The notes below the pieces were generated by a model that saw nothing but the letters and a program-made list of their open reading frames with translations, made no database searches and was not told the DNA's origin. A program made the translations under genes and the position numbers. 15,508 nucleotides of DNA from CAZFDT01 sp964518335 (GTDB lineage: Bacteria > Planctomycetota > Phycisphaerae > Phycisphaerales > Phycisphaeraceae), in assembly GCA_964518335.1 (NCBI GenBank), contig CAZFDT010000108.1, positions 1-15,508 on the forward strand. Reading direction: 5' to 3'. Positions 1 through 8,630 of the stretch are shown here, one piece after another. Position 1 is the first letter of the stretch. The number at the start of each line of letters is the position of its first letter.

Positions 1-16
1 AGAGAGAACATCTTAA

Positions 17-48
17 CTCCCCCCGATGCGCGCCCAGCGCATGGGGAG
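17..48 (-). terminator. Possible transcription terminator hairpin after the fucosidase gene
   Basis: An imperfect inverted repeat pairs 26-31 with 37-42 (six perfect pairs, 5-nt loop). It continues past a 3-nt bulge with four C-G pairs and two more pairs (17-20 region with 43-48). Read on the minus strand, the hairpin is followed by a moderately T-rich stretch (16 down to 1), not a clean T run. It lies about 125 nt past the fucosidase stop and no other gene is visible in 1-171. It could end the operon, but the distance and weak T tract keep this uncertain. Confidence 0.35.
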
Positions 49-171
49 CACCTCATGTGCACGGGGAGAGGGAAGCTCCTTGTGTTGGGGCGACCGGGAA
101 TCCGACACCTCGTCAGTGTCCCACACCGCCAGGCTTCCTCATAGTCTTAGGACGTGTACAGCCGAATGGGT

Positions 172-1866
172 TCAGTGCTCGCGCCCGCCGCAGGTGATCT
201 TGAAGGTGATTGCGATGTCGGATGGCTTGTTCGCAGGCGGATCGATTGCCAGGCGACTCTCCTTTTGGGACCAGCGTATCGTTTCGTTGCTTCCCAGCAT
301 CTCAACGTGCTTGATCCGTTCGTTCAGCAACCCGGCATCAAGCCCCAATGATTTGATGTGAAGTGTTTCGGTTGGCCAACCCAGCACGATGACGTAAAGC
401 GTATCGCTTTTGGTCGTAAAGCGGACGTCATGGGCGGAGAACGGTTTGCCCTTACCTTCATTGAACCCCTGGCCGGTCAAGGGTGCGAAGTCATCTGATG
501 CCGGCCCTTCGCCGAACACCTTCCACGGCCGCGTGCCGAAGATCGCTTCGCGGTTGATATCCATCCATTCGGCGATGCCCTCAACGATCGCCCGTTCCTG
601 ATCGTCGATCGTGCCGTCGCCGCGCATCGGGATGCTCAGCAGCAGGTTCCCGTTCTTGCTGACGATGTCTGCGAGCATGTGGATGACGGTCTTGGCGCTC
701 TTGTAGTTGCGGCGATCGTAGTGCCAGCGGTTGTAGTGCCAGCCCCCGATGCATGTGTCGGTCTGCCAGGGGTAAGGCTCGATCTGATTACTCTGGCCTC
801 GCTCGATGTCCCATACCATGCATTGCCGCTGGTCCTCGTTCAGGATCTTGCCGAAGAGCACGGCTTCAAGCCTGCCGTCGTATCGGAGCATGTTGTTGTT
901 GTAATAGTGGGCCGCGATCTTCAGCCCCACATCGCTGATCGGGTACAGCGGCAGAACGGTGTCATCGAAATAGAGCAGATCCGGCTGATATTTGTTGATC
1001 AGATCGATCGTGCGGTTGTAGAACTTCTCGCAGTACGCGGCGTCCGGAATGCTGACGCCGCCGCTCCAGTTCCAGCGGCGATGGATTTTGCCCAGGTCAT
1101 GGAAGCCCGGGCTGGGCTCGTGGTTCTGCTCATAGAGATCTTGAGGATCAAGTCCCTCCCACCACGTGCCGTCGCCGTCAGTCTTGGTGAGCTTGCCGTC
1201 ATAGGGCACGCCGGCGTAGGGTCCGTCCCGATCTGCCCCCTGAGCCGGCTCGTACCAGGCCCAGGCATGTGACGCATGCACGCTGACGCCGAAGCGCAGT
1301 CCGTGCTTCTTCGCGGCGTTCGCCCAGCCTGCGATGATGTTCTGCTTCGGTCCGACGGCGACCGAATTCCAGGGCTGATACGTGCTGTCCCACAGGTCCA
1401 GGTTGTCATGGTGGTTGGCCATCGCGAAGAAGTACTGGGCGCCGGCCCGCTTGTAGAGCGCGACCAGTTCGTCGGGGTTCCAGTTCTCCGCCTTCCAAGC
1501 GTGGATCACGTCCTTGAAGCCGGCTTCGGAGGGGTGGCCATACTGCTGCAGATGCGACTCGTATTGGCCGTGCCCCTGCGAGTACATGTGCCGGGCATAC
1601 CAGTCGCCCCGTTCGGGCTCGCATTGCGGGCCCCAGTGCGCCCAGATGCCGAACTTGGCATCGCGAAACCATTGAGGCGTCTCGTACTGCTTGAGCGATT
1701 CCCACGTCGGCTCAAACTTGCCGGCTTGCATTGTTTGGGCCCTTTCACTCAACGGCGTAACCATAGGTAACGACTCCTCGCCACGGATGCATAGCACTGG
1801 CCATCCGAGCACCATGGCTGCAACCATTGAGGCCGTGCGATATCGCGCAAGATGACGGTTTGACAT
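172..1866 (-). CDS. Secreted GH29 alpha-L-fucosidase
   Basis: Predicted 564-aa exo-glycosidase that releases terminal alpha-L-fucose from glycans, acting outside the cytoplasm. The GH29 barrel starts near residue 65 (WFRDAKFGIWAHWGP). It shows the family's substrate-pocket motif as NHHDNLDLWDS (about 151-161) and a strand ending LLYFDD, where Asp301 aligns with the retaining nucleophile. The VSKNGNLLLSIP and WMDINREAIFGT blocks are also typical of GH29, followed by a C-terminal beta-sandwich. The acid/base residue is not assigned. The start is set at the ATG at 1866 because GAGGAGAG sits 8 nt upstream and a Sec signal peptide follows (hydrophobic core about 13-27). An in-frame ATG 30 nt earlier (1896) has a more distant GGAG and would lengthen the n-region. 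It is the last gene of the cluster, 90 bp after the S-layer-type lyase, and would remove fucose side chains exposed or produced by the other enzymes. The family call is firm; the natural substrate is unknown. Confidence 0.95.
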   Translation of the reverse strand: MSNRHLARYRTASMVAAMVLGWPVLCIRGEESLPMVTPLSERAQTMQAGKFEPTWESLKQYETPQWFRDAKFGIWAHWGPQCEPERGDWYARHMYSQGHGQYESHLQQYGHPSEAGFKDVIHAWKAENWNPDELVALYKRAGAQYFFAMANHHDNLDLWDSTYQPWNSVAVGPKQNIIAGWANAAKKHGLRFGVSVHASHAWAWYEPAQGADRDGPYAGVPYDGKLTKTDGDGTWWEGLDPQDLYEQNHEPSPGFHDLGKIHRRWNWSGGVSIPDAAYCEKFYNRTIDLINKYQPDLLYFDDTVLPLYPISDVGLKIAAHYYNNNMLRYDGRLEAVLFGKILNEDQRQCMVWDIERGQSNQIEPYPWQTDTCIGGWHYNRWHYDRRNYKSAKTVIHMLADIVSKNGNLLLSIPMRGDGTIDDQERAIVEGIAEWMDINREAIFGTRPWKVFGEGPASDDFAPLTGQGFNEGKGKPFSAHDVRFTTKSDTLYVIVLGWPTETLHIKSLGLDAGLLNERIKHVEMLGSNETIRWSQKESRLAIDPPANKPSDIAITFKITCGGREH

Positions 1867-1956
1867 TGCTGCCACTCTCCTCAGCTGATTTGGCATGTAC
1901 GGATTTCTCCGGATTCAGTGGAGTCCACGGATTCACCGCCTTCTGAGTTTCCGCGA

Positions 1957-2610
1957 TCATGGAATGATGCGTCGGGCCGTGGTTCCGCCCGATGTCACCG
2001 GTTCCGGCCGGGCCGGATACGTGGTGGCGGCCTTCATGATGTCGTCGTAGGCCCAGTGTGAAGTATCGACATCCGAGAACGACGGCATGCCCTCGCGCGG
2101 GCCCTCGGTCCGCTGGATCATCCGGTTCACGGCCACCACGAACTGGGCGCGGGTCACCGGCGCGGTCGGGCGGAACGAGCCGGCGTCATCCCCGATCAAC
2201 CAACCCTCGCGCGCGACGCGGCGGATCTCGGCGGCATTGGGCGTGTCCGCGGTCACATCCGTCAGTTCGGGTCCGTCATCACCCGTCAGCCACTGCATCC
2301 GTGCCATGATCCCCGCCAACTCGCCCCGCGAGATCGGCCTATCGGGATAAAAGCGGTTCTCGGCGTCGGCGGTGACATACTTCACTGGCTGCGCCCACGT
2401 ATTGCCGATGCCCTTGCTCGACATGTACGCCACGTCATCAAAGTACGGCGCGTCAGGCGACACATCGACGAAGTCGCACGTGTAAGCACCTCGGTCCGTG
2501 TAATGGTCCACCAGCCCGGCGAGCAGACAGACCGCTTGAGCTTTGGTCAGTGTCTGATCCGGCCGGAAGGTGCCGTCCTCGTAGCCTCCGATGTACGCCA
2601 CGCGATAGTC
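1957..2610 (-). other. Three S-layer-homology (SLH)-like repeats at the lyase C-terminus
   Basis: This segment encodes three repeats with the SLH pattern: an aromatic/Asp-rich start (DVSPDAPYFDDVAYMSSKGI; DVTADTPNAAEIRRVAREGW; DVDTSHWAYDDIMKA) and FxP(D/T)xx(L/I/V)(T/S)R(A/G) motifs at about residues 1122, 1194 and 1253 of the protein. SLH domains normally anchor proteins non-covalently to secondary cell-wall polymers or the S-layer. The repeat motifs are clear, but whether they bind anything in this host is inference. Confidence 0.8.
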
Positions 2611-5600
2611 CGGGCTGTAGTCTTCAATGCGTTCGCCGATGATGCGGAATTCCGCGACTTCGAAGATGGGGAGCGGTTTGGCCGGCATGAACAAGCGGAG
2701 ATACCGGTACGGTTTGTTGCGTTGCTCCGTTCTGGCCGTCAAGGTCTGCCAATCGGAGGTTCTGACAGTTTTGTTCTCGGTCAACAGCGTCCAGTGTTTG
2801 CGGTCATCTGATCCATAGACCACGGCGTCCACCATGCGGGCCGGATGACCGTCGCGGGGCAGCATGCGGAACGCCTCGGACCGCACCTTGAAGTGGTTCC
2901 CGAAATCCATCGTGATGTTCTTATCAAAGCCCCAGATGCCGCCCCAGGTGAACGGGTCGCTATCGGCCATCATCTTGATATTGGTTACGCGTTCCGGCGG
3001 GCCAGATGCCATGCGGTAATCCAGGGTGCCGTCGGACAGGCGCGGATTCAGGAGTTCCAAGCCGTCCACCGCGCTCTTCAACGTCGCCAGGTCCCGGGAT
3101 TCCCGCGCCGTCTTGAACGCTTGTTCGGTCGCCGACACATACTTCTGCGACGGGTCATAGTCGCGGGCCACGTGGTCCAGCGCCGCCTGCAGGTCGCGGG
3201 CGACGTGAACATTCACGGGGAAGGTGCGTACGACGCCGCCGATACTCGCGCTGACATACAGGGTATGGTCACCCACCTGCGTGGCGGACGGCGTCCACCG
3301 AAAGGCGCCGGTCACATGGTCGAAAGCCGCCCCTGCGGGAAGGTTCATGACCGCGTAGTGGGCCTGGTCCGTGTCAGCCTCACGCTCGACAGTGGCCGGG
3401 TCAAACTTATAATGAACCCCCGGCGTCGTTGCCTCCACCAGAGCGCTGCCCGTGTGAATATGCTCGATTTCGTCGGCGCTGAGCGCCTTGTTGAAGATCG
3501 TAAAATCCTCCACCATCCCGGCCAGAAACGGATCGGGCCATTGCGATTTGCCGATGTAGTTCTGCCGGGTTTTCCCCAAGTTGGAGGGACGCAGCGTCAT
3601 CGTCTGGTTCCGTCCCGTCTCTTTGCCGTCCACATACAGAATGCCGGTGTTCCCGGAAAGGGTGAATGCCACATGGTGCCACACGCCAGTCTGCAAGGGC
3701 TCACTGCCGGATACCGCCTGTTCTCGTCCGCCGGGGGAGCGAATGGCGAACTTAGGAACCCGCCCATCCGATGCCGTCAGAAACATGTAGTTGTCGCGGC
3801 CGTCCCCGAAGTCGAAAATGCGCGCCCATCGCCCGATGTGGTCGAGCTTCACCCAGGCGCTGACGCTGAACGTGTCCAGGTCGCTGACGACACCCTCTTT
3901 CAAGGTGGCGAACTGCCGGTCGCCGCTGAGACACACGGCACTGCCGACTCGGCCCGGCACCCAACTCGCCCCGCCCATCAGATGCCTGTTGATGGTGGCC
4001 TTCCAGGACCTCTCGACGGTTGCGCCGACGTAGGTCTGCACCGGCTTTGATACTCCCGCATCAGCAAAGTTGACCGGCAGCACCTGCTCGGTCTCGGTAT
4101 CGATGCGATCGAAATCGATGATCGCTGGCCCGGCCAGGGGCGTCGCCTCAATGTAGAGCAGGCCGTGGTTCGCGACGTCGCTGACCACACGGACCCACTC
4201 GCCATGGGTCTGCGGAATGTGGAGTTCCTGAATGCAGCCGCCGGGTCGGGTGTAGTCCTCATTCAGGTAGAAGCTCAACTTGACGAAGGAATTGCATCGC
4301 ACGCGCAAGGCGGCGCCCCGCGGGAATCGACTGAAGGTCACCATGGAGCGCGGATGCAGTTCGAGGGTCATTCGGACATAGCGCGTTCCATCCGCATCGC
4401 GCACGACCTGCAGAGGGATGTCATCGGGCGAGCCGGGGTAGATATCGCCGGGCTCGGCATGAGCCGACAGATCCACGAAATGATCCTCGAACTGCTGGCC
4501 CTGGGCGCGATCGCCACCGCCTGCTCCCTCCAAGGGGGGAAGTTGGACCGCCAAGGCACGCCTGGACTTCTCCGGGTCGGGCGCAGCGTCGGACGCGGCT
4601 GCGGGAAGCCCGATCCAGAAGTCGAAGCCGTAGTTGTGGATGCTGTCCAGATAGCTGGGCGAGCGTGGTCCCTCGCGGCCGGCAGCCGTGGCGTCGAAAG
4701 CGGCTTTGATGTAACGCAGCGGCCCGGTCTCCATGTCGAGCCCGATGCCTTTGTAGTAGTAATAGCTTGTGCCGCCGAACGCGCCGCGGCCCCGCGGGCT
4801 GATGTGGTCGTATCGGGCCAGATAATCCGGATGATTCGGGTCGGTCTCGGAATAGGTCGGCACCCAGGGCAGGCCAAAACCCATGTTGAACTTCTCATCC
4901 AGCGCCGCCCCTCGAGGCAGGCGGTTGTCCAGGAAATGAACGGGCGACACGCCGTCGGGCTTATCGGTGACGGTGCCGGTCACTGGATCCACCTTCGTCT
5001 TCTGGAAATCAATCGTTTTCGCCATCATCAGCAGATTGGTGAGATTGCCAGCCGCGTGGGGCATGTCACGCCCCATCTCCACAAGCTGAAGATTCGGCTC
5101 GACCGTTTCACCGGTGCTGTCGTTGCGTGTCACCAGCCGGATCTGATGCTTGATCGAGCCGCTCCGCCCCCAGTTCGGCGTCGTGGCATTGACGGTGGTC
5201 CACTCCACAGCTTGCTGATAGCCTTCAAGCTCGTCGCCGAGAATCGTGGACGCGAGGTACCCCATGATCGCGTAGGAATGCTGGTTCATGAAGTAGTCAT
5301 TGCGCTCGATGCAGTTCTTTCTGATCGGATGCATGCAGTACTTCTGCAGGGCGTCCACCATCTCCTGCGTCACCGCGAGGCGCTCATCCTTCGGGGTGGT
5401 CGCCCGCAGAATGTCCACGGCGCTGCAGAACGTATAGACGTACTTGCCGATCTTGATGTGACTGTCGGAGAAGTATTGCGGGAAGAAGCTCTTGTCCGTT
5501 CTTGACCCGTACCACTGGATGATTTCTACCGGCAGTTTGCGGTACTCCTCGTTGCCGGTGACCACGTAGAGGACGGTCTGCGCCCACGCCAGATGGGCAT

Positions 5601-5931
5601 CATGTGCGAAGCCATAAATGCCGCCATCATTCAGGATCTGCTCAACACGCGCAGGCTTGCGGTTCAAGTCGGCGAAACGGGTGCGGCGCGTCGCCTCGAA
5701 GTGATCCACCCACGGCGAAACACCGGCGACGACCTTCTCCCGCATGATGGACAAGGTTTCGGCATTGGTGCTGATGCCCGGATGGACGAATCCCTGTGGC
5801 GATACGGTTTCGTCCAGCTTCACCACATTGTTCGTCAGAATCGTGTCGCCGTGCTGAGCCGACACGCCGACGGTGCTCACAATGGTCGTCAGCAGGATCG
5901 CGCAGATGCTCGGTGGAACGCAGATTATCAT
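1957..5931 (-). CDS. Large secreted alginate-lyase-family protein with LamG, Ig-like, F5/8-type C and SLH-like repeats
   Basis: A 1324-aa modular protein. Order: signal peptide (1-25); PF05426-like (alpha/alpha) lyase domain about 45-445 with NQHSY (216-220) and GRDMPH (287-292), positions expected near the active site of uronate lyases; an unassigned beta-rich block about 475-655; a LamG/concanavalin-A-like domain about 655-825 (VWHHVAFTL, LYVDGKETG); a putative Ig domain about 835-910 (AAFDHVTGAFRWTP); a short helical linker about 910-970; an F5/8-type C-like domain about 975-1100; and three SLH-like repeats about 1110-1310 (FRPDQTLTKAQ, FYPDRPISRGE, FRPTAPVTRAQ). The ATG at 5931 is preferred because GGAAG lies 8 nt upstream; a TTG 15 nt earlier is the alternative. 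The lyase would cleave a uronic-acid polysaccharide by beta-elimination, and the appendages would bind glycan and the cell surface. It is the third of three tandem paralogues. Substrate is not assignable, and PL family (PL5/PL38-like or other) needs a profile search. Confidence 0.85.
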   Translation of the reverse strand: MIICVPPSICAILLTTIVSTVGVSAQHGDTILTNNVVKLDETVSPQGFVHPGISTNAETLSIMREKVVAGVSPWVDHFEATRRTRFADLNRKPARVEQILNDGGIYGFAHDAHLAWAQTVLYVVTGNEEYRKLPVEIIQWYGSRTDKSFFPQYFSDSHIKIGKYVYTFCSAVDILRATTPKDERLAVTQEMVDALQKYCMHPIRKNCIERNDYFMNQHSYAIMGYLASTILGDELEGYQQAVEWTTVNATTPNWGRSGSIKHQIRLVTRNDSTGETVEPNLQLVEMGRDMPHAAGNLTNLLMMAKTIDFQKTKVDPVTGTVTDKPDGVSPVHFLDNRLPRGAALDEKFNMGFGLPWVPTYSETDPNHPDYLARYDHISPRGRGAFGGTSYYYYKGIGLDMETGPLRYIKAAFDATAAGREGPRSPSYLDSIHNYGFDFWIGLPAAASDAAPDPEKSRRALAVQLPPLEGAGGGDRAQGQQFEDHFVDLSAHAEPGDIYPGSPDDIPLQVVRDADGTRYVRMTLELHPRSMVTFSRFPRGAALRVRCNSFVKLSFYLNEDYTRPGGCIQELHIPQTHGEWVRVVSDVANHGLLYIEATPLAGPAIIDFDRIDTETEQVLPVNFADAGVSKPVQTYVGATVERSWKATINRHLMGGASWVPGRVGSAVCLSGDRQFATLKEGVVSDLDTFSVSAWVKLDHIGRWARIFDFGDGRDNYMFLTASDGRVPKFAIRSPGGREQAVSGSEPLQTGVWHHVAFTLSGNTGILYVDGKETGRNQTMTLRPSNLGKTRQNYIGKSQWPDPFLAGMVEDFTIFNKALSADEIEHIHTGSALVEATTPGVHYKFDPATVEREADTDQAHYAVMNLPAGAAFDHVTGAFRWTPSATQVGDHTLYVSASIGGVVRTFPVNVHVARDLQAALDHVARDYDPSQKYVSATEQAFKTARESRDLATLKSAVDGLELLNPRLSDGTLDYRMASGPPERVTNIKMMADSDPFTWGGIWGFDKNITMDFGNHFKVRSEAFRMLPRDGHPARMVDAVVYGSDDRKHWTLLTENKTVRTSDWQTLTARTEQRNKPYRYLRLFMPAKPLPIFEVAEFRIIGERIEDYSPDYRVAYIGGYEDGTFRPDQTLTKAQAVCLLAGLVDHYTDRGAYTCDFVDVSPDAPYFDDVAYMSSKGIGNTWAQPVKYVTADAENRFYPDRPISRGELAGIMARMQWLTGDDGPELTDVTADTPNAAEIRRVAREGWLIGDDAGSFRPTAPVTRAQFVVAVNRMIQRTEGPREGMPSFSDVDTSHWAYDDIMKAATTYPARPEPVTSGGTTARRIIP

Positions 5932-5987
5932 GTTTGAATCTTCCAAATGGTTTCAGTCGAGGGATGTACTTGCCCAGGTCCCGCCCG

Positions 5988-8618
5988 TCATTTGCCCCGC
6001 GCCTCTTCAACAAGCAGCGCCAGTTCGGTCACTTGAATGCCGTGCGATGCGTCGCCGCCGACGGTCGACAGAATATTGAGCCGGTAGTATCGGTAGGGCG
6101 TGCGGTTGGCGATGGGGTAGCGATTGGTTTGGAGGCGTGAGGCGAACAACTGACCTGTGCGCTTGTCCAGTGTGGTCCAGTTCTCGCCGTCGTTGGAGAC
6201 CTGCAGTTCCCAGTCCTTTGGATCGCGTTCCGGCACGTCGTTGCCGCTGGTGATGTCATAGCGGACGACCGCGGCGTGATGGCCCGGTCCGAGATCGGCC
6301 TCAAGCGTGGCTGCCCCGTGCCCCCGGCCGGTGTACCACTTCGCGTTCGTGCCGTCGAAAGCCTTGCCGACGCCCTCAAATCGGTTCGCTTGGGGATCGG
6401 CAAAGACCGCTTTCAAGCCGACGTTCGCCAGCAGACGGGCTTTGGCTTCGTCGGAGGCAGCGCTTTCGCCGGCGTCACTGAGCGCACTGACCACATAGAA
6501 CCAGGCGTTCTCGTCACTCACGTCGCTGTCAGTGAAGCTCGTGCCGCTTACGTTCTCGATGACGACGTAGGGTCCGCCGCGCGTCGTGCCGCGTCTGATG
6601 GTGTAGCTTTGGGCATCTGCGACCGCGGTCCAGACGAGGTCGATCTCGCCGGGATTGCCCGTTTCCGCTGATAGACTCGCCGGCGCCTGGGGACGTGTCG
6701 TAACGAGCGTGGCCGGAGTCACCGTGATGTGGTCCAACTTCCACGGCTCGTCGTTCGCCATGACGCGGATCGTGTTGGTTGGGCCGCGGTTGAGTGTTAC
6801 GGCCACGTCGTACGTCGCGTAGTGTGCCCAATCGCCTGTACCCACGAGTGCAATGTCTTGAGGCACGCCGTTGACGATCAGTTGCGTCGCGCGCTCGAGG
6901 TCGCCCAGGGCGTAGCGGATCGCCAGCGTGGCAGGACCGCCCGCGCCGCCATCAACGTTGGTGAACTCGATGTGCGCGTTGCCGGTCAGTTCGACCGTGC
7001 CTCGGCCGTTGGAATCCGGATGTCTGGGTCGCGCGAAACCGATGCCCTCGCCGAATGTGGCGAACTCGGCCTGCAGCGTGATGCTCGCCGATGCCGTGGC
7101 GTCGATCGGCGGGCTGTCGGCGCTCTCGCCATCGGGCAAGTTCGCGGAGACAACGTAGTAGTACGTCCGCCCCGGCGTGAGTCCGGCATCGATGAAAGCT
7201 GGCGTGCCGTCGGCCGACACACGGGCGAGGGTCGTATAGGGTCCGTCTGCGGCTTCCGCGCGCTTGACGTTGTAGCTCATGGCGTGGGCCGACCCCCACC
7301 AGGCGAGCGTGATCTGCCGTCCCTGCACGGTGGCCCGGAGCCCGCTGGGCAAAGGGCTTTGGGCGATCGGATCGCGGCTATGCGTCAAGGTCGTGAAACC
7401 CAAGCCGTCGAACCCGCCGCTGTTGCCGCCGAAGTTGAAGCCGCCACCTTCGGGTCGGCACCGCCGGGCGTAATGGGCCGTATAGGGGGATGCCAATCCC
7501 ATGCGATTGACATAGTGATTGTAGACGAGGTCAGCGCCGGCTCGAATCGCGCCGCGGCCCCCGGGGGAGATGTTCGCCATCAGGTGATCCTGCGGTCCCC
7601 AAGGCCCCCTGAAGACTCTCACATAGGGCACATATGGAACGTCCAGCCCGAGGTTGTATTTGGCGATGTACTCGACACCGGCCAGGAACCGGTTGTTGTC
7701 ATAGCTATACAGATCGATCCCCTGGTTCCATGCGATCTCGCACACCACGCCCATCAACTGCGGCCCCATGGCCGCATGACCTTGATCGCGGCCGCTCTCC
7801 TGCCATTGCCCCAGCCCGTTGGGATGAATGAAGAGGACCGCGTTGCGGATGTTTGCCGTACCTACCCCTTCGTAGAAGTAGCTCAGACCCTCTTCGAAGA
7901 TGGCTCGGTCATCGCACAGGACCCCGATCGCCATCATGGATGCCTGGTTGGCCAGGGTCCAATTGGCCCAGTAATGGTGAGGGGGCGTGTCGAAACGGCT
8001 ACGAAGGAAGTTGCTGTTTCCAGGGTAGAACTGCTCGCGCATGTAGTCCTGGAACCTGCTGAAATCGGAGCGACTCCACCCTTCATAATCGCGCAGCAAC
8101 TCCGCGGCGCATGCGAACTGATAGCCGTAGATGCCGCCGCGCAAGGCGAGATTGGAGTCGCCTTCCCAGCCTTTGTGCCCAGCCGCCCAGGCGTTGAGAA
8201 TCTCCACGGCTTTGTCGGCTATCGCCGTGTCGCCGGACCCATGGTAGCGCAGGGCGAGTTGATACGTTCTGGCGCAATCGCGCGCCATTCTCATGTAGTT
8301 CTGAGCGACGCGCCCCCCAGCGCGGATCGTCTCCTCCACTTCGGGCTTGGCATTGAGGAACCTGTCGGTGTTGCTCACCAGGATGTCCCAACTGCCCTTC
8401 CACGGCTGCTCGCCCGCCGCGACCTTCGTTCTCATCCGCTCCAGGTCCGCCTGCGTGGAAAGCAGGCCCGGATGGACGAAACCCCGCGGCGAGATCGTCT
8501 CGCGCAGTTCCACCACATTGTCCGTCAGAATCGTCTGGTCCTGTTCCGCCATCGCCTCCGCGAACGGGAGGATTGACGCCACGGCGGACAAACAACGCAT
8601 ATAGCATGGCATCATCAT
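5988..8618 (-). CDS. Secreted alginate-lyase-family protein with two FN3 domains, a CBM6/35-like domain and an F5/8-type C domain
   Basis: An 876-aa protein. Order: signal peptide (1-24, ending AMA); the N-terminal block ISPRGFVHPG shared with its two neighbours; PF05426-like lyase domain about 45-410, with NWTLANQ (219-225) and the family-typical ESGRDQGH (274-281); FN3 about 420-512 (TYYYVVSA); a CBM6/35-like beta-sandwich about 514-636 (opens LQAEFATFGEG, closes LDHITV); a second FN3 about 644-730; and F5/8-type C about 732-872 (DVPERDPKDWELQVSNDGENW). Predicted to depolymerise a uronic-acid polysaccharide outside the cell, with the appendages holding it on the substrate. Three consecutive ATGs start the frame (8618, 8615, 8612). 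AGGAG overlaps the stop codon of the upstream paralogue, so the later ATGs have better spacing and translation is probably coupled. The catalytic His seen in the S-layer-type paralogue is not at the aligned position here, so activity and specificity may differ. Confidence 0.85.
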   Translation of the reverse strand: MMMPCYMRCLSAVASILPFAEAMAEQDQTILTDNVVELRETISPRGFVHPGLLSTQADLERMRTKVAAGEQPWKGSWDILVSNTDRFLNAKPEVEETIRAGGRVAQNYMRMARDCARTYQLALRYHGSGDTAIADKAVEILNAWAAGHKGWEGDSNLALRGGIYGYQFACAAELLRDYEGWSRSDFSRFQDYMREQFYPGNSNFLRSRFDTPPHHYWANWTLANQASMMAIGVLCDDRAIFEEGLSYFYEGVGTANIRNAVLFIHPNGLGQWQESGRDQGHAAMGPQLMGVVCEIAWNQGIDLYSYDNNRFLAGVEYIAKYNLGLDVPYVPYVRVFRGPWGPQDHLMANISPGGRGAIRAGADLVYNHYVNRMGLASPYTAHYARRCRPEGGGFNFGGNSGGFDGLGFTTLTHSRDPIAQSPLPSGLRATVQGRQITLAWWGSAHAMSYNVKRAEAADGPYTTLARVSADGTPAFIDAGLTPGRTYYYVVSANLPDGESADSPPIDATASASITLQAEFATFGEGIGFARPRHPDSNGRGTVELTGNAHIEFTNVDGGAGGPATLAIRYALGDLERATQLIVNGVPQDIALVGTGDWAHYATYDVAVTLNRGPTNTIRVMANDEPWKLDHITVTPATLVTTRPQAPASLSAETGNPGEIDLVWTAVADAQSYTIRRGTTRGGPYVVIENVSGTSFTDSDVSDENAWFYVVSALSDAGESAASDEAKARLLANVGLKAVFADPQANRFEGVGKAFDGTNAKWYTGRGHGAATLEADLGPGHHAAVVRYDITSGNDVPERDPKDWELQVSNDGENWTTLDKRTGQLFASRLQTNRYPIANRTPYRYYRLNILSTVGGDASHGIQVTELALLVEEARGK

Positions 8619-8630
8619 CGATCTCCTAAT
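8619..8630 (-). promoter_or_regulatory. Ribosome binding site overlapping the upstream stop codon
   Basis: On the minus strand the TAG stop of the upstream lyase (8628-8626) forms the first bases of TAGGAG, immediately before ATCG and three in-frame ATGs of the next lyase. Stop and Shine-Dalgarno share bases, a standard layout for translational coupling. Spacing is 4, 7 or 10 nt to the three ATGs, so the second or third may be used. Confidence 0.6.

Noticed and set aside
1..171. Possible small gene or RNA at the left edge
   Set aside because: No credible coding potential, tRNA fold or repeat was seen beyond the hairpin listed; short open frames here lack a ribosome site and recognisable sequence.
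1900..1933. Three CGGATT copies (1900, 1910, 1928) in the gap upstream of the fucosidase
   Set aside because: Short, irregularly spaced and without a matching element upstream of the other genes, so not enough to call an operator.
6729..8576. A 615-codon open frame on the plus strand opposite the middle lyase, and similar long plus-strand frames at 2845-4050, 4165-5505 and 12678-13658
   Set aside because: They are antisense to genes with clear domain motifs, have low-complexity composition (rich in R, G, A, V, H) and no recognisable domain. Long antisense open frames are expected opposite GC-rich coding sequence.
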